From an uncultured Opitutia bacterium (lineage in GTDB: Bacteria > Verrucomicrobiota > Verrucomicrobiia > Opitutales > Opitutaceae), in assembly GCA_903938935.1 (NCBI GenBank), contig CAJAFD010000515.1, positions 1 to 12,021 of the forward strand: DNA of 12,021 bases, read 5' to 3'. The notes beneath the pieces are model-generated. The model saw only the letters and a program-made list of their open reading frames with translations. It was not told the origin of the DNA and made no database searches. The translations under genes were made by a program, and so were the position numbers. Below, piece by piece: positions 1 through 7,158 of the stretch; the first letter of the stretch is position 1, and every line of letters begins with the position of its first letter.

Positions 1-479
1 CCACGCTTTTCGTCACCCACGACCAAGAAGAGGCGCTCGAGATCGCTGACGAAGTCGTGATCATGAACCAAGCCAAGATCGAGCAAGTCGGCCCCCCGCA
101 GGAAGTCTACGACCGGCCGGCGACGCCCTTTGTTTATCAATTTCTCGGCAACGTAAACGTCCTGCGCGCTCCTGCGCTCGCGCCCGCCGTGACGCTTGGA
201 ACGCCGGTGCTCGTGCGCGACGGCCACATTTACGTGCGCCCCCACGACATCGCGATTTCTTCTTTCGTAGCGGGTGCGGGCGGCGTCGAAGCCGAGAGTC
301 GCGGTATTCATGCCGCCGGCCCGCAGGCGCGACTCTCGCTCGAACAACTCCCCGGTCGCGAACCGATCGAGGTGGAACTTTCCCGCTCCGAACTCGTCAG
401 CCTCGACCTCAAGCTCCACGACCGGGTGAACCTCCGCCTCCGGCGTTCTCATTCCTTCAGCGACGACTACGCGATTTGA
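1..479 (+). CDS. cysA: Sulfate/thiosulfate ABC transporter ATP-binding protein CysA, C-terminal part
   Basis: Partial gene that enters from the left edge; the first whole codon is at position 3 and the stop is TGA at 477-479, leaving 158 residues. The reading opens with TLFVTHDQEEALEIADEVV, the H-loop (switch) region of an ABC ATPase, followed by VDRPATPFVYQFLGNVN-like sequence (here YDRPATPFVYQFLGNVN), which is characteristic of the CysA family. The remaining roughly 100 residues match the position of the C-terminal TOBE-type regulatory domain. Walker A, Walker B and the signature motif lie outside the window. In the family this protein drives ATP-dependent import of sulfate or thiosulfate with CysT/CysW and a periplasmic binding protein. 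cysK follows on the same strand after 44 bp, which agrees with a sulfate-assimilation role and possible co-transcription. Any apparent start inside the window (for example ATG at 63) is internal, because conserved sequence continues upstream of it. Confidence 0.9.
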   Translation, partial: TLFVTHDQEEALEIADEVVIMNQAKIEQVGPPQEVYDRPATPFVYQFLGNVNVLRAPALAPAVTLGTPVLVRDGHIYVRPHDIAISSFVAGAGGVEAESRGIHAAGPQARLSLEQLPGREPIEVELSRSELVSLDLKLHDRVNLRLRRSHSFSDDYAI

Positions 480-523
480 TTTTCTCTCGGTAATTTTCCC
501 CTAAAAACTAACTCATTCCTACC

Positions 524-1507
524 ATGGCTAAAATATACAACGACATCACGGAAACGATCGGCAACACCCCGCTCGTGCGGCTCAACCGCACCGCGGCCGC
601 ACACGGTGCGCAGGCGGAGATCCTGCTCAAACTCGAGTTTTTCAATCCGCTCTCGAGCGTGAAGGACCGCATCGGGTTCGCCATGATCGACGAGGCGCTC
701 CGCAGCGGTAAAATCACCAAGGACACCGTCCTCATCGAGCCGACTTCCGGCAACACGGGCATCGCGCTCGCCTTCGTCGCCGCGGCCAAAGGCCTCAAAC
801 TCATCCTCACCATGCCCGAGACGATGACCACCGAGCGCCGGAAATTGCTCAAAGTCCTCGGCGCGCGGCTCGTGCTCACCGAAGGCGCCAAGGGCATGAA
901 AGGCGCCATTGCCAAGGCCGAGGAACTCGCCGCCAAAATCCCCGGCGCCGTCATTCTCCAGCAGTTCGCTAATCCTGCCAATCCCGCTATCCACCGCAAA
1001 ACCACTGCCGAAGAAATCTGGCGCGATACCGACGGCAAAGTGGATTTCCTCGTCGCGGGCGTGGGCACGGGCGGTACGATCACCGGCATCGGTGAAGTGC
1101 TGAAGGCGCGCAATCCTGCGGTGAAAATCGTCGCCGTCGAACCCGACGCTTCGCCGGTGCTCTCGGGTGGCTCGCCTGGCCCGCATAAATTGCAGGGTAT
1201 CGGCGCGGGTTTTGTGCCGGCGGTGTTGAACCCTAAAGTTTACGACGAAGTCATCCGCGTGAAGGAAGCCGATTCCGGTCCGGTGTCGAAGCAGGTCAAT
1301 CAGCTCGACGGTATTCCGATCGGCATCTCGTCGGGTGCGGCCGTGTGGTCGGCGTTGCAACTCGCGCAACGGCCCGAAAACAAGGGCAAGCGCATCGTCG
1401 TGATCATCGCCTCGGCCTCGGAGCGGTATTTGTCGTCGTGGTTGTTTGCCGATATCAACGTCGAGAGCGACTCGATCGACGATCTGGTCGGCGCCGCGAA
1501 GGCTTGA
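524..1507 (+). CDS. cysK: Cysteine synthase A (O-acetylserine sulfhydrylase)
   Basis: PLP enzyme that makes L-cysteine from O-acetyl-L-serine and sulfide in the cytoplasm. The 327-residue product is about the normal family length. Visible motifs: TIGNTPLVRLNR near residues 11-22; SSVKDR with the PLP-binding Lys47; the substrate-binding loop TSGNTG at 74-79; the phosphate-binding glycine loop GVGTGGTITGIG at 179-190; and GISSGAA at 268-273, whose serine faces the PLP pyridine nitrogen in the family. Near the C-terminus SASERYLSSWLF replaces the more usual GERYLST, a mild variation. It lies 44 bp after cysA, so the product of transport can feed directly into cysteine synthesis. The start ATG at 524 gives the expected N-terminus; the upstream sequence (CTACC-ATG) has no Shine-Dalgarno motif. 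A hairpin terminator follows at about 1536-1564. CysM is a less likely alternative, since the sequence follows the CysK pattern throughout. Confidence 0.95.
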   Translation: MAKIYNDITETIGNTPLVRLNRTAAAHGAQAEILLKLEFFNPLSSVKDRIGFAMIDEALRSGKITKDTVLIEPTSGNTGIALAFVAAAKGLKLILTMPETMTTERRKLLKVLGARLVLTEGAKGMKGAIAKAEELAAKIPGAVILQQFANPANPAIHRKTTAEEIWRDTDGKVDFLVAGVGTGGTITGIGEVLKARNPAVKIVAVEPDASPVLSGGSPGPHKLQGIGAGFVPAVLNPKVYDEVIRVKEADSGPVSKQVNQLDGIPIGISSGAAVWSALQLAQRPENKGKRIVVIIASASERYLSSWLFADINVESDSIDDLVGAAKA

Positions 1508-1535
1508 GCCGGCGAAGGACGATTTATTTCTGGCG

Positions 1536-1564
1536 AAGACCGGTCATTGACCGGTCTTTTTTTT
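1536..1564 (+). terminator. Rho-independent terminator of cysK, overlapping the ctaG 3' end
   Basis: Inverted repeat AAGACCGGT (1536-1544) and ACCGGTCTT (1550-1558) around a CATTG loop, followed by an eight-base T-run at 1557-1564. It begins 28 bp after the cysK stop. The same DNA read on the minus strand encodes the last codons of ctaG (KKKTGQ-stop), and the ctaG stop codon lies inside the stem (1544-1546). No T-run follows the stem on the minus strand, so termination is expected only for cysK. Confidence 0.85.
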
Positions 1565-2338
1565 GTCGGAGGCGGCCGCCCATTTGAAGAAGCACACGCC
1601 GAAGGCGGCGAGGGCGACGACCAAACCCACGAGTTTCATGCTCACGCCGGCGAGGAGTTGATCTTCGTTGGCGGTGAAATCGGCGATCAAGCGCGGCGCG
1701 TATTCGTACGTCGGGTAAAGAATATCACGGGAAAACGTGATGTACGCGAAGACCGGCGTCATCGCGATCAACACGCCGAAGAGGTAGATCATGCGCACGC
1801 CGTAAGGCAGCGGTGGGAACGCCCGCGATGGGCTCAACATGGGCCACCAATACAGCAGGCCGGCGCCGAAGAACATGAGGTGTTCGATCACGTGCACGGT
1901 TTTGTTCTGCAAGGCCCAATCGTAGGCCGATGGCGCGTGCCAGATACTGATGATGAGCGTGTACAGGAGCCCCGCGATGAGCGGATTGAACAACAGGCGG
2001 AGCGGCCCACGCCAGCCGTTGCGATCGAGCACGGGATCCACCATCCACACGGGCAAGCCGCGGAGGAAAAAAACAGCGGCGCCGTAGATCAGCAATTGAT
2101 GTTGCAGCATGTGCACGCTGAAGAGGAAGCGTTCGCCGATCTGGTCGAGCGGCGAGCCCACCGCGAGGTAGAAGATCACGAGTGCGGTGTAAAACTGCGC
2201 GGCTTGGCCCCGCGGGAAGGGGGCGCCGGGGGCGAGGCGCGCGCGCAGCGGACCGGCGAGGATCGCGTAGAGCCAACCGAGGAGCACGATCCCGCCGACG
2301 AGGTAGGGTTCATTGTGCCAGTGGCGCCAGTCGATCAT
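1544..2338 (-). CDS. ctaG: Cytochrome c oxidase assembly factor CtaG (caa3 type)
   Basis: Multi-pass membrane protein of the CtaG family that in Bacillus is needed to form active caa3 oxidase. With the start at 2338 the product has 264 residues and about seven hydrophobic segments. Family signatures visible: HWHNEPYLVGG at 6-16; SVHMLQHQLL at 74-83 with His76 and His80; IWHAP at 132-136; HVIEHLMFF near 149-157 followed by LLYWWP; and DQLLAGVSMK at 226-235. The histidines are candidate metal ligands. A longer reading to 2506 is open but its extra 56 residues are low-complexity and overlap the subunit IV gene, so it was rejected. The start has no ribosome-binding motif: a terminator-like hairpin and T-run end directly at the ATG. 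The gene is last in the oxidase cluster, 65 bp after subunit IV. Its C-terminal KKKTGQ is encoded by the cysK terminator. Confidence 0.88.
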   Translation of the reverse strand: MIDWRHWHNEPYLVGGIVLLGWLYAILAGPLRARLAPGAPFPRGQAAQFYTALVIFYLAVGSPLDQIGERFLFSVHMLQHQLLIYGAAVFFLRGLPVWMVDPVLDRNGWRGPLRLLFNPLIAGLLYTLIISIWHAPSAYDWALQNKTVHVIEHLMFFGAGLLYWWPMLSPSRAFPPLPYGVRMIYLFGVLIAMTPVFAYITFSRDILYPTYEYAPRLIADFTANEDQLLAGVSMKLVGLVVALAAFGVCFFKWAAASDKKKTGQ

Positions 2339-2340
2339 GG

Positions 2341-2368
2341 GAAAAAGAAAGGCGGCCCAGAGGCCGCC
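2341..2368 (-). terminator. Terminator-like hairpin between subunit IV and ctaG
   Basis: Read on the minus strand: a 7-bp perfect stem GGCGGCC / GGCCGCC (2368-2362 and 2357-2351) with a four-base TCTG loop, then TTTCTTTTTC (2350-2341). It lies about 35 bp after the subunit IV stop. Only CC separates the T-run from the ctaG ATG at 2338. It may end the structural operon or act as a partial terminator lowering ctaG output. The form is convincing; the degree of termination is not known. Confidence 0.75.
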
Positions 2369-2403
2369 GTGGTGATTTGAATTTCTATTCGGGTCTCCGT
2401 CGC

Positions 2404-2742
2404 TTAGACGGGGAGCGGCAGGCTGTCTTTCACCATGAATAACTCGAGCAGGGCCCAAGTGGTGCCGCTGGCGAGTACGAGTCCGATGAAAAACATGATC
2501 GTGCAAAAGGGCTTATCCCAGCGCAGGTGCATGAAGTAGAAGATCACGTACATGAACTTCACGACCGAGAGGACGACTAGGCCGGTCACGATGATCCATT
2601 TGGCGAAGGGCAGGTAAATGCCGACAATCTCGACGCCGGTGATGACGGCGAGGAGCATGGCGATCTGCACGTAGATCTGAAACTTGCTTTCTTCGTGGCC
2701 GTGATCGTGGGCGGCCGGGGCGGAGTGGGCGGGAGCGCTCAT
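2404..2742 (-). CDS. ctaF: Cytochrome c oxidase subunit IV (prokaryotic COX4 family)
   Basis: Small membrane subunit of the caa3 oxidase, 112 residues, matching the size of the bacterial COX4_pro family. The N-terminus is rich in His, Ala and Pro (APAAHDHGHEE) and is followed by three hydrophobic segments at about 23-45, 47-71 and 79-103. The second ends in VIFYFMHLRWD (66-76), a recognisable family motif with His72. The subunit does not carry redox centres; in the family it helps stabilise the complex. It starts 8 bp after the coxC stop, so translation is likely coupled. The start has the context AATCACC-ATG without a Shine-Dalgarno motif. A terminator-like hairpin follows. The symbol ctaF follows Bacillus usage; coxD is an alternative name. 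Confidence 0.9.
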   Translation of the reverse strand: MSAPAHSAPAAHDHGHEESKFQIYVQIAMLLAVITGVEIVGIYLPFAKWIIVTGLVVLSVVKFMYVIFYFMHLRWDKPFCTIMFFIGLVLASGTTWALLELFMVKDSLPLPV

Positions 2743-2750
2743 GGTGATTA

Positions 2751-3590
2751 TCAGAGGTATTCGAGGAGATAGACGGCGGTAAAGATGACGATCCAGACGA
2801 TATCAACGAAGTGCCAGTAAAGGCCCATGGATTCGACGTCGATGGCGTTGGCTTCGCCGAAGTTCACTGGGCCGGTCGGTCGGGCCAAGTAAATGCCCGC
2901 AGCGATACAAGCGAGCAGGCCCGCGAGCATGGCGAAATGTCCGCCAAAGAAGGCGCCGATACTACCGCCGGTGTGCAAGGTGTGGACGAGGGCGAGCGTG
3001 GCGAAGATCGCTAGCAAGATGGCTCCGATGATCACGGTGATGTGGACGGCATGGCGGATGAACCAAGCGGCATTGCGGCCGGCCTCGGGTGGCTGGAAGG
3101 AGCGGACATACATCAAGATCAACCATAACACCCCGATGGCGACGTGCGTACCGTGCGTGCCGGTGAGGGTGTAGAATGTCGTGCCCAACATGCTGTTGGT
3201 GATCGTCATCTTTTTGATCTCAACGAATTCTTGGAACTCGTACACTTGGCAGCCCAGGAAGATTGAGCCGAAGAAGATCGTGGTCAAAATCGACCAGCGC
3301 ATGCTCTTGAGGTTGCCCTTCTGGATCGCAGTGACGGCGAGCGCCATCATGAGCGACGACATCAGGAGGATGAAGGTCGAGAATGAGGTGAGCTCTAGGC
3401 TGAAGATGTTCTTCGGCGAAGGCGCATCCGGCATCGGGTGCAGGCGGTAAATCAGGTGCGTCGAGATGAGCGCACCGAAGAACATGCAGTCCGAAGCTAG
3501 GAACGTCCACATCAGCAACTTTTTGTTGGGGATGCCGGTCGAGGTGCTCGGATCGTGGTGGTGGTCAATAGTACCAGCGTGACTGCTCAT
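2751..3590 (-). CDS. ctaE: Cytochrome c oxidase subunit III
   Basis: Membrane subunit III of the oxidase, 279 residues. Segments in order: a short His-rich N-terminus (DHHHD at 9-13); helix 1 about 24-48 containing LASDCMFFGAL; helix 2 about 70-89; helix 3 about 98-119 ending QVYEF; helix 4 about 139-164 starting in TLTGTHGTHV (141-150), the family hallmark; two further hydrophobic segments at about 180-205 and 214-236; and a final helix that begins GLYWHFVDIVWI (256-267), another hallmark. The two segments between helix 4 and the YWHFVD helix are extra compared with the usual five-helix bacterial subunit of roughly 200 residues. Asp34 occupies the place of the conserved Glu of the SE-x-x-FF motif (Glu90 in bovine subunit III). 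The gene starts 48 bp after the coxA stop and ends 8 bp before subunit IV. Confidence 0.93.
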   Translation of the reverse strand: MSSHAGTIDHHHDPSTSTGIPNKKLLMWTFLASDCMFFGALISTHLIYRLHPMPDAPSPKNIFSLELTSFSTFILLMSSLMMALAVTAIQKGNLKSMRWSILTTIFFGSIFLGCQVYEFQEFVEIKKMTITNSMLGTTFYTLTGTHGTHVAIGVLWLILMYVRSFQPPEAGRNAAWFIRHAVHITVIIGAILLAIFATLALVHTLHTGGSIGAFFGGHFAMLAGLLACIAAGIYLARPTGPVNFGEANAIDVESMGLYWHFVDIVWIVIFTAVYLLEYL

Positions 3591-3638
3591 GGAATTAAAT
3601 CGGTTTGGGAAGCGTGGACGGTGCGGGTGGAGCGCGGC

Positions 3639-5612
3639 TTAGTGTTTTGCGGCTTTTTTATCGGCGGAGGCGTTACCTTCATCGTCGAGATGGAGGTGGT
3701 AGCCTTCGTTGCCTTCGAGGGCCCAGAAGTAGATGCCGGCGAGCATGACCACGCCGCCGATCATCGAAACGACGATTTTATTACCCCAAAAGCCGGGGCT
3801 CGGATCATGGTCAATCACCGCGATGCCAATCGAGGCAATGAAGAGGCCGAGGCTGGCGACGAAGGGATAAATCGACTGGTGCGGCATGTGGATGCCGCCG
3901 TGCGCCGCTTCAGCTTTAGCACCTTCGGCTTCTTCGCGGGCGATCTCTTCTTTGTGCTGTTTGTTGTACCAGTAAGCATCGCGCGCGTGGACGGTCGGGA
4001 TGACGCGGTAGTTATACTCGGGCGGTGGATTCGGCAGGCTCCACTCGAGGGTGCGTGCATCCCAGACGTCTTTGCCAACTTTTTCTCCCTTCAAGAAGGT
4101 GTAAACCATCACGGCGAAGTAGATGAAGATACCGACGCCCAGGATGAGCGCGCCGATGGTGGCGATGTAGTTGGCGGCGTTCCAACCGAGGTTGGCATCA
4201 TAGGTGAACGTGCGGCGCGGCATGCCGTTCAGGCCGAGGAAGTGCATCGGGAAGAACGTGATGTTAAAGCCGGCGAAGATGACCCAGAAGGAGAGCTTGC
4301 CCCAGAACTCACTGACCTTGCGGCCAAACATGAGCGGGAACCAGTAGTGGATGCCCGCGAGGAGCGCGAAGAGCGAGCCACCGATGAGCACGTAGTGGAA
4401 GTGGGCGATGACGAAATAGCTGTCCTGTTGTTGCGCATCAGCGGGAGCGGCCGAGTGCATCACGCCGGAGAAGCCGCCGATCATGAACATCCAGACGAAG
4501 CCGAGGGCAAACATCATGGGCGTGCGCATCGAGAGGCGGCCGTCCCACAGCGTACCGATCCAGTTAAAGATCTTTACGCCCGTCGGCACGGCGATGGCCA
4601 TGGTGGCGAGCGAGAAGGCCGCCGTAGCCATGGTACCCATGCCCGTGGTGAACATGTGATGGCTCCAGACGGAGAAACCGAGGAAGCCGATGGAAGCGCC
4701 AGAGAACACCACGATCGGATAACCGAAGAGGGGTTTGCGCGAGAAGGTCGGGAGGATTTCCGAGACGATGCCCATCGCGGGCAGAATCAGAATGTAAACT
4801 TCAGGGTGACCGAAGACCCAGAAGAGATGTTGCCAGAGGATCGGCATACCACCGTTGGAGACTTCGAAGAAACTGGTGCCGAAGAGGCGGTCCATCATCA
4901 GCTCAACCAGAGCGATGGTGATGAAGGGGAAGGAGAGGACGATCAGGAAGGCCGTGATGAGCGTCATCCACGTGAAGACGGGCAAGCGCATCATCGTCAT
5001 GCCAGGGGCGCGGAGGTTGATGATGGTGACGATGAAGTTCAGCGAGGCGGCGATGGAGGCGACACCGAGGAGCTGGAGGCCCATGACCCACATGTCGATC
5101 GAGTGATCGGGCGCAAAGGTCTTGGAGGTGAGCGGAGCGTAGCCGACCCAGCCGCCGTCGGGCGCGCCGTCGTGCATGAACCAGCCGAGGTTGATCACAA
5201 TCGCGCCAGCGACGAAGGTCCACAGCGAGAAAGCATTAAGGCGGGGGAAGGCGACGTCGCGCGCTCCGATTTGGAGCGGCATGATGAAGTTAAAGAACGC
5301 GGCCGAGAGAGGCATGATCGCCAAAAAGATCATCGTCGTGCCGTGCATCGTGAACATCGTGTTGTACTGCTGCGCGGTCAGCACGGTGCCGTTGGGGTAC
5401 ATCAACTGGAGGCGGATGAGCAGCGCTTCGACGCCGCCAACCAAGAAGAAGAACAGCGCGAACACACCGTAGAGGAACCCGATTTTTTTATGATCGACGG
5501 TGGTCAGCCAGCTGATGAGGCCGGTCTGGGCGGTGGGGCGCCAGAAGATGGCGGACTTGGCGGGCGCGTGCGTGTCTTTGGCGTGCAGGTCGGATTTAAG
5601 AATGGCTTCCAT
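3639..5612 (-). CDS. ctaD: Cytochrome c oxidase subunit I (heme a / heme a3-CuB catalytic subunit)
   Basis: Catalytic subunit that reduces O2 to water and pumps protons, 657 residues. All key residues are visible: heme a ligands His90 (TMHGTTM) and His406; heme a3 ligand His404 (AHFHYV); CuB ligands His269, His318 and His319; Tyr273 of the His-Tyr cross-link (GHPEVY). The D-channel entry Asp119 and Asn126 (ARDVAFPRLN), Glu271 and the K-channel Lys347 (PTGVKIF) place it in the A1 subfamily. Arg466-Arg467 (MPRRTF) match the propionate-binding pair. After the usual twelve helices there is a polar, Glu/Ala-rich linker (about 550-578) and two extra hydrophobic segments (about 581-600 and 612-630), as in other caa3 enzymes. 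The C-terminus is charged. It starts 9 bp after the coxB stop, with the context CGCACC-ATG and no Shine-Dalgarno motif. Confidence 0.97.
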   Translation of the reverse strand: MEAILKSDLHAKDTHAPAKSAIFWRPTAQTGLISWLTTVDHKKIGFLYGVFALFFFLVGGVEALLIRLQLMYPNGTVLTAQQYNTMFTMHGTTMIFLAIMPLSAAFFNFIMPLQIGARDVAFPRLNAFSLWTFVAGAIVINLGWFMHDGAPDGGWVGYAPLTSKTFAPDHSIDMWVMGLQLLGVASIAASLNFIVTIINLRAPGMTMMRLPVFTWMTLITAFLIVLSFPFITIALVELMMDRLFGTSFFEVSNGGMPILWQHLFWVFGHPEVYILILPAMGIVSEILPTFSRKPLFGYPIVVFSGASIGFLGFSVWSHHMFTTGMGTMATAAFSLATMAIAVPTGVKIFNWIGTLWDGRLSMRTPMMFALGFVWMFMIGGFSGVMHSAAPADAQQQDSYFVIAHFHYVLIGGSLFALLAGIHYWFPLMFGRKVSEFWGKLSFWVIFAGFNITFFPMHFLGLNGMPRRTFTYDANLGWNAANYIATIGALILGVGIFIYFAVMVYTFLKGEKVGKDVWDARTLEWSLPNPPPEYNYRVIPTVHARDAYWYNKQHKEEIAREEAEGAKAEAAHGGIHMPHQSIYPFVASLGLFIASIGIAVIDHDPSPGFWGNKIVVSMIGGVVMLAGIYFWALEGNEGYHLHLDDEGNASADKKAAKH

Positions 5613-5621
5613 GGTGCGGGA

Positions 5622-6860
5622 TTACTTGAGGCTTTGGAGATAGGCGACGAGGGCGACTTCGTCTTCGTTCGTCAGCTTAATGTTATTGTCGATATAGGCT
5701 TTGGCCATCTTGTTGCCGGGCTTAACGGAACCGGGATCGCGGATCCAGCGTTGAAGCTGCTCGGAGTTGTTCTCGATCAGGCCGGCGGCGATGGTGGAGC
5801 GGGCGCCGATGTGGGTGAGGTTGGGGCCGCTGATGCCGGCGGCGCCATGGCCGCGGACTTCATGGCAGGAAGCGCAGGTTTTGGAGACAAAGAGCGCTTT
5901 ACCTTGGGCGATGAGCGCGGCGTTTTCACCTTTTTCGGGGAATTGTTTGGCTTTCCAGGCTTCGAGGGGAGCGACGTCGTATTTATCGGTGATGCCGGTT
6001 TCGTTCTGTTTAAACGTACGGAGCGAGGCGAATTGGGCCTTGGCGGTCTCGCCGGGCTTGGGGGTGACGTTGCGGGCGGGGGAGGTTTGCTGGGCGACCC
6101 AGTCGGCGAAGTCCTTCGGCGCGAGCGCGATGACGCGGAAGCGCATAACCGCGTGCGAATCACCGCAATACTCGGCACATTGACCCCAGAAGTAGCCAGG
6201 TTCGTCGGCTTGGAGCCAGAGGAAGTTAGCGCGGTTGGGCATCATATCGACCTTACCAGCGAGTTTCGGGACCCAGAAGCTGTGGATGACGTCGACGGTG
6301 CGGATGTTAATGCGCACGGGGCGGCCGGCGGGGATGACCAGTTCGTTACCGGTGGTGAGGGCGCCAGAGCCAGCGATTTGCTCGCTGGGGTATTCAAATT
6401 TAAACCACCATTGGTAACCGGTCGCGGTGATTTCGTAGGTGTCGGCCTTGCGGTCCTCGGGCACATCGTAGGTGTACCAGATGCCTTTGAGGGTGGGGAT
6501 CGCGATGATGACGAGGGCCAGGACGGAGGCGCCGATAAGGCCGAGCTCAATGAGCGGGTTACCATGGCCTTGCTCGGGTGGGATGGCTTTTTCCTCGGCC
6601 TCGGTCTTGGCGCGGAATTTCAAGGTCGCGTACGCCAGCACGCCACCGACGAGGATGAAAATGACCAGCGTCACCCAGCAGGTGACGTAAAACACCTCAA
6701 GTTGGGAGCGGGCCACCGGGCCAGCCACGGTGATGGTGGACTGGTGTCCATCCATGCGCCAGAAGTTGTAATCGCAACCGGAGAGGAGGGCGAGGGCGCC
6801 GAGGGCAAAGCCGGCGCGGCCCCAACGGGCGGTGGAGGTGAGGAGGGAAGACAAGCGCAT
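5622..6860 (-). CDS. ctaC: Cytochrome c oxidase subunit II with fused cytochrome c domain (caa3 type)
   Basis: Electron-entry subunit, 412 residues. Parts in order: lipoprotein-type signal ending LALLSGC with Cys29; transmembrane helices at about 55-80 and 102-124; the cupredoxin CuA domain with the aromatic GYQWWFKFEYP (148-158) and CuA ligands His193, Cys228, Glu230 (backbone), Cys232, His236 and Met239 (CAEYCGDSHAVM); a polar linker of roughly 60 residues (255-315); and a class I cytochrome c domain with CASCH (329-333) and the probable axial Met385 (PGNKMAKAY). The fused heme c makes this a caa3 oxidase, which accepts electrons from a soluble carrier or directly from an upstream complex. 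It is the first gene of the minus-strand structural operon. The start at 6860 gives a proper signal peptide; its context is ACGCACC-ATG with no Shine-Dalgarno motif. Confidence 0.96.
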   Translation of the reverse strand: MRLSSLLTSTARWGRAGFALGALALLSGCDYNFWRMDGHQSTITVAGPVARSQLEVFYVTCWVTLVIFILVGGVLAYATLKFRAKTEAEEKAIPPEQGHGNPLIELGLIGASVLALVIIAIPTLKGIWYTYDVPEDRKADTYEITATGYQWWFKFEYPSEQIAGSGALTTGNELVIPAGRPVRINIRTVDVIHSFWVPKLAGKVDMMPNRANFLWLQADEPGYFWGQCAEYCGDSHAVMRFRVIALAPKDFADWVAQQTSPARNVTPKPGETAKAQFASLRTFKQNETGITDKYDVAPLEAWKAKQFPEKGENAALIAQGKALFVSKTCASCHEVRGHGAAGISGPNLTHIGARSTIAAGLIENNSEQLQRWIRDPGSVKPGNKMAKAYIDNNIKLTNEDEVALVAYLQSLK

Positions 6861-7158
6861 GGTGCGTTTCAGTAAAATTTAAATAAGGCTAAGTGATTCG
6901 CCAAACTCGGTAGAGAGTCCGCGAACCGTTCATCATTTCAAGTAAGAATACGATAAAGGTCGTAAAACCCTGCGCTCTGCCCGGCGCATCGCAACCTAGC
7001 GAGCGCCGCCCTCTTCACCTATTAACAGGGCTCGCAGGGGCATTAGCTCGAGCAAATCGCACCGCTTATCAGGGTTTTTAACCCCCCGGTGTGTTTCTGC
7101 TAATTTTTCGTCCTTCGAGTTTGCCAGTCGCGAAAGGGTCGCCGACGGTCGGCTCGAC
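6861..7158. promoter_or_regulatory. Divergent intergenic region between the oxidase operon and the cupredoxin gene
   Basis: This 298-bp gap must hold the promoters for the minus-strand coxB operon and the plus-strand cupredoxin gene. Flanks toward both genes are AT-richer than the coding DNA. No convincing -35/-10 pair is visible for either side; the best plus-strand guess (TTTAAC at 7077-7082 and TAATTT at 7101-7106, 18-bp spacing) is weak. Structural elements seen: a strong imperfect hairpin at 6982-7008; a long-range inverted repeat CCCTGCG (6968-6974) and CGCAGGG (7033-7039) enclosing it; a small repeat GGGTT/AACCC at 7072-7084; and GCCGA/TCGGC at 7141-7153, five bases before the cupredoxin start. 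No coding sequence could be supported here. Confidence 0.6.
6982..7008. other. Imperfect hairpin, ten pairs with one bulge
   Basis: CGGCGC (6982-6987) pairs with GCGCCG (7003-7008). After a single bulged A at 6988, TCGC (6989-6992) pairs with GCGA (6999-7002) around the loop AACCTA. It is enclosed by a second, more distant inverted repeat (6968-6974 with 7033-7039). No T-run follows on either strand, so it is not an intrinsic terminator. It could be part of a structured leader of either divergent transcript, a protein-binding site, or chance in GC-rich DNA. Confidence 0.45.

Noticed and set aside
467..1369. Open frame of 300 codons on the minus strand over cysK
   Set aside because: Arg/His/Asp-rich translation without motifs, opposite a clear cysK; a codon-bias shadow.
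1547..2380. Open frame of 277 codons on the plus strand over ctaG
   Set aside because: Opposite a clear CtaG with family histidine motifs; its own translation shows no domain and no membrane segments.
2339..2506. Extended N-terminus for CtaG starting at 2506
   Set aside because: The added 56 residues are low-complexity and Arg/His/Pro-rich, overlap the end of the subunit IV gene, and span a terminator hairpin. The family N-terminus begins near the ATG at 2338.
3555..6875. Open reading frame of 1106 codons on the plus strand, antisense to coxA and coxB
   Set aside because: It lies opposite two unmistakable oxidase genes with all catalytic residues. Its translation is a mix of charged residues and Gly with no recognisable domain. 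Long antisense frames are common in GC-rich genes.
6922..6931. Short palindrome CGAACCGTTC as a second copy of the ctaA-sco dyad half-site
   Set aside because: Only five bases match the half-site and the arms are four bases long, which is within chance for this length of DNA.
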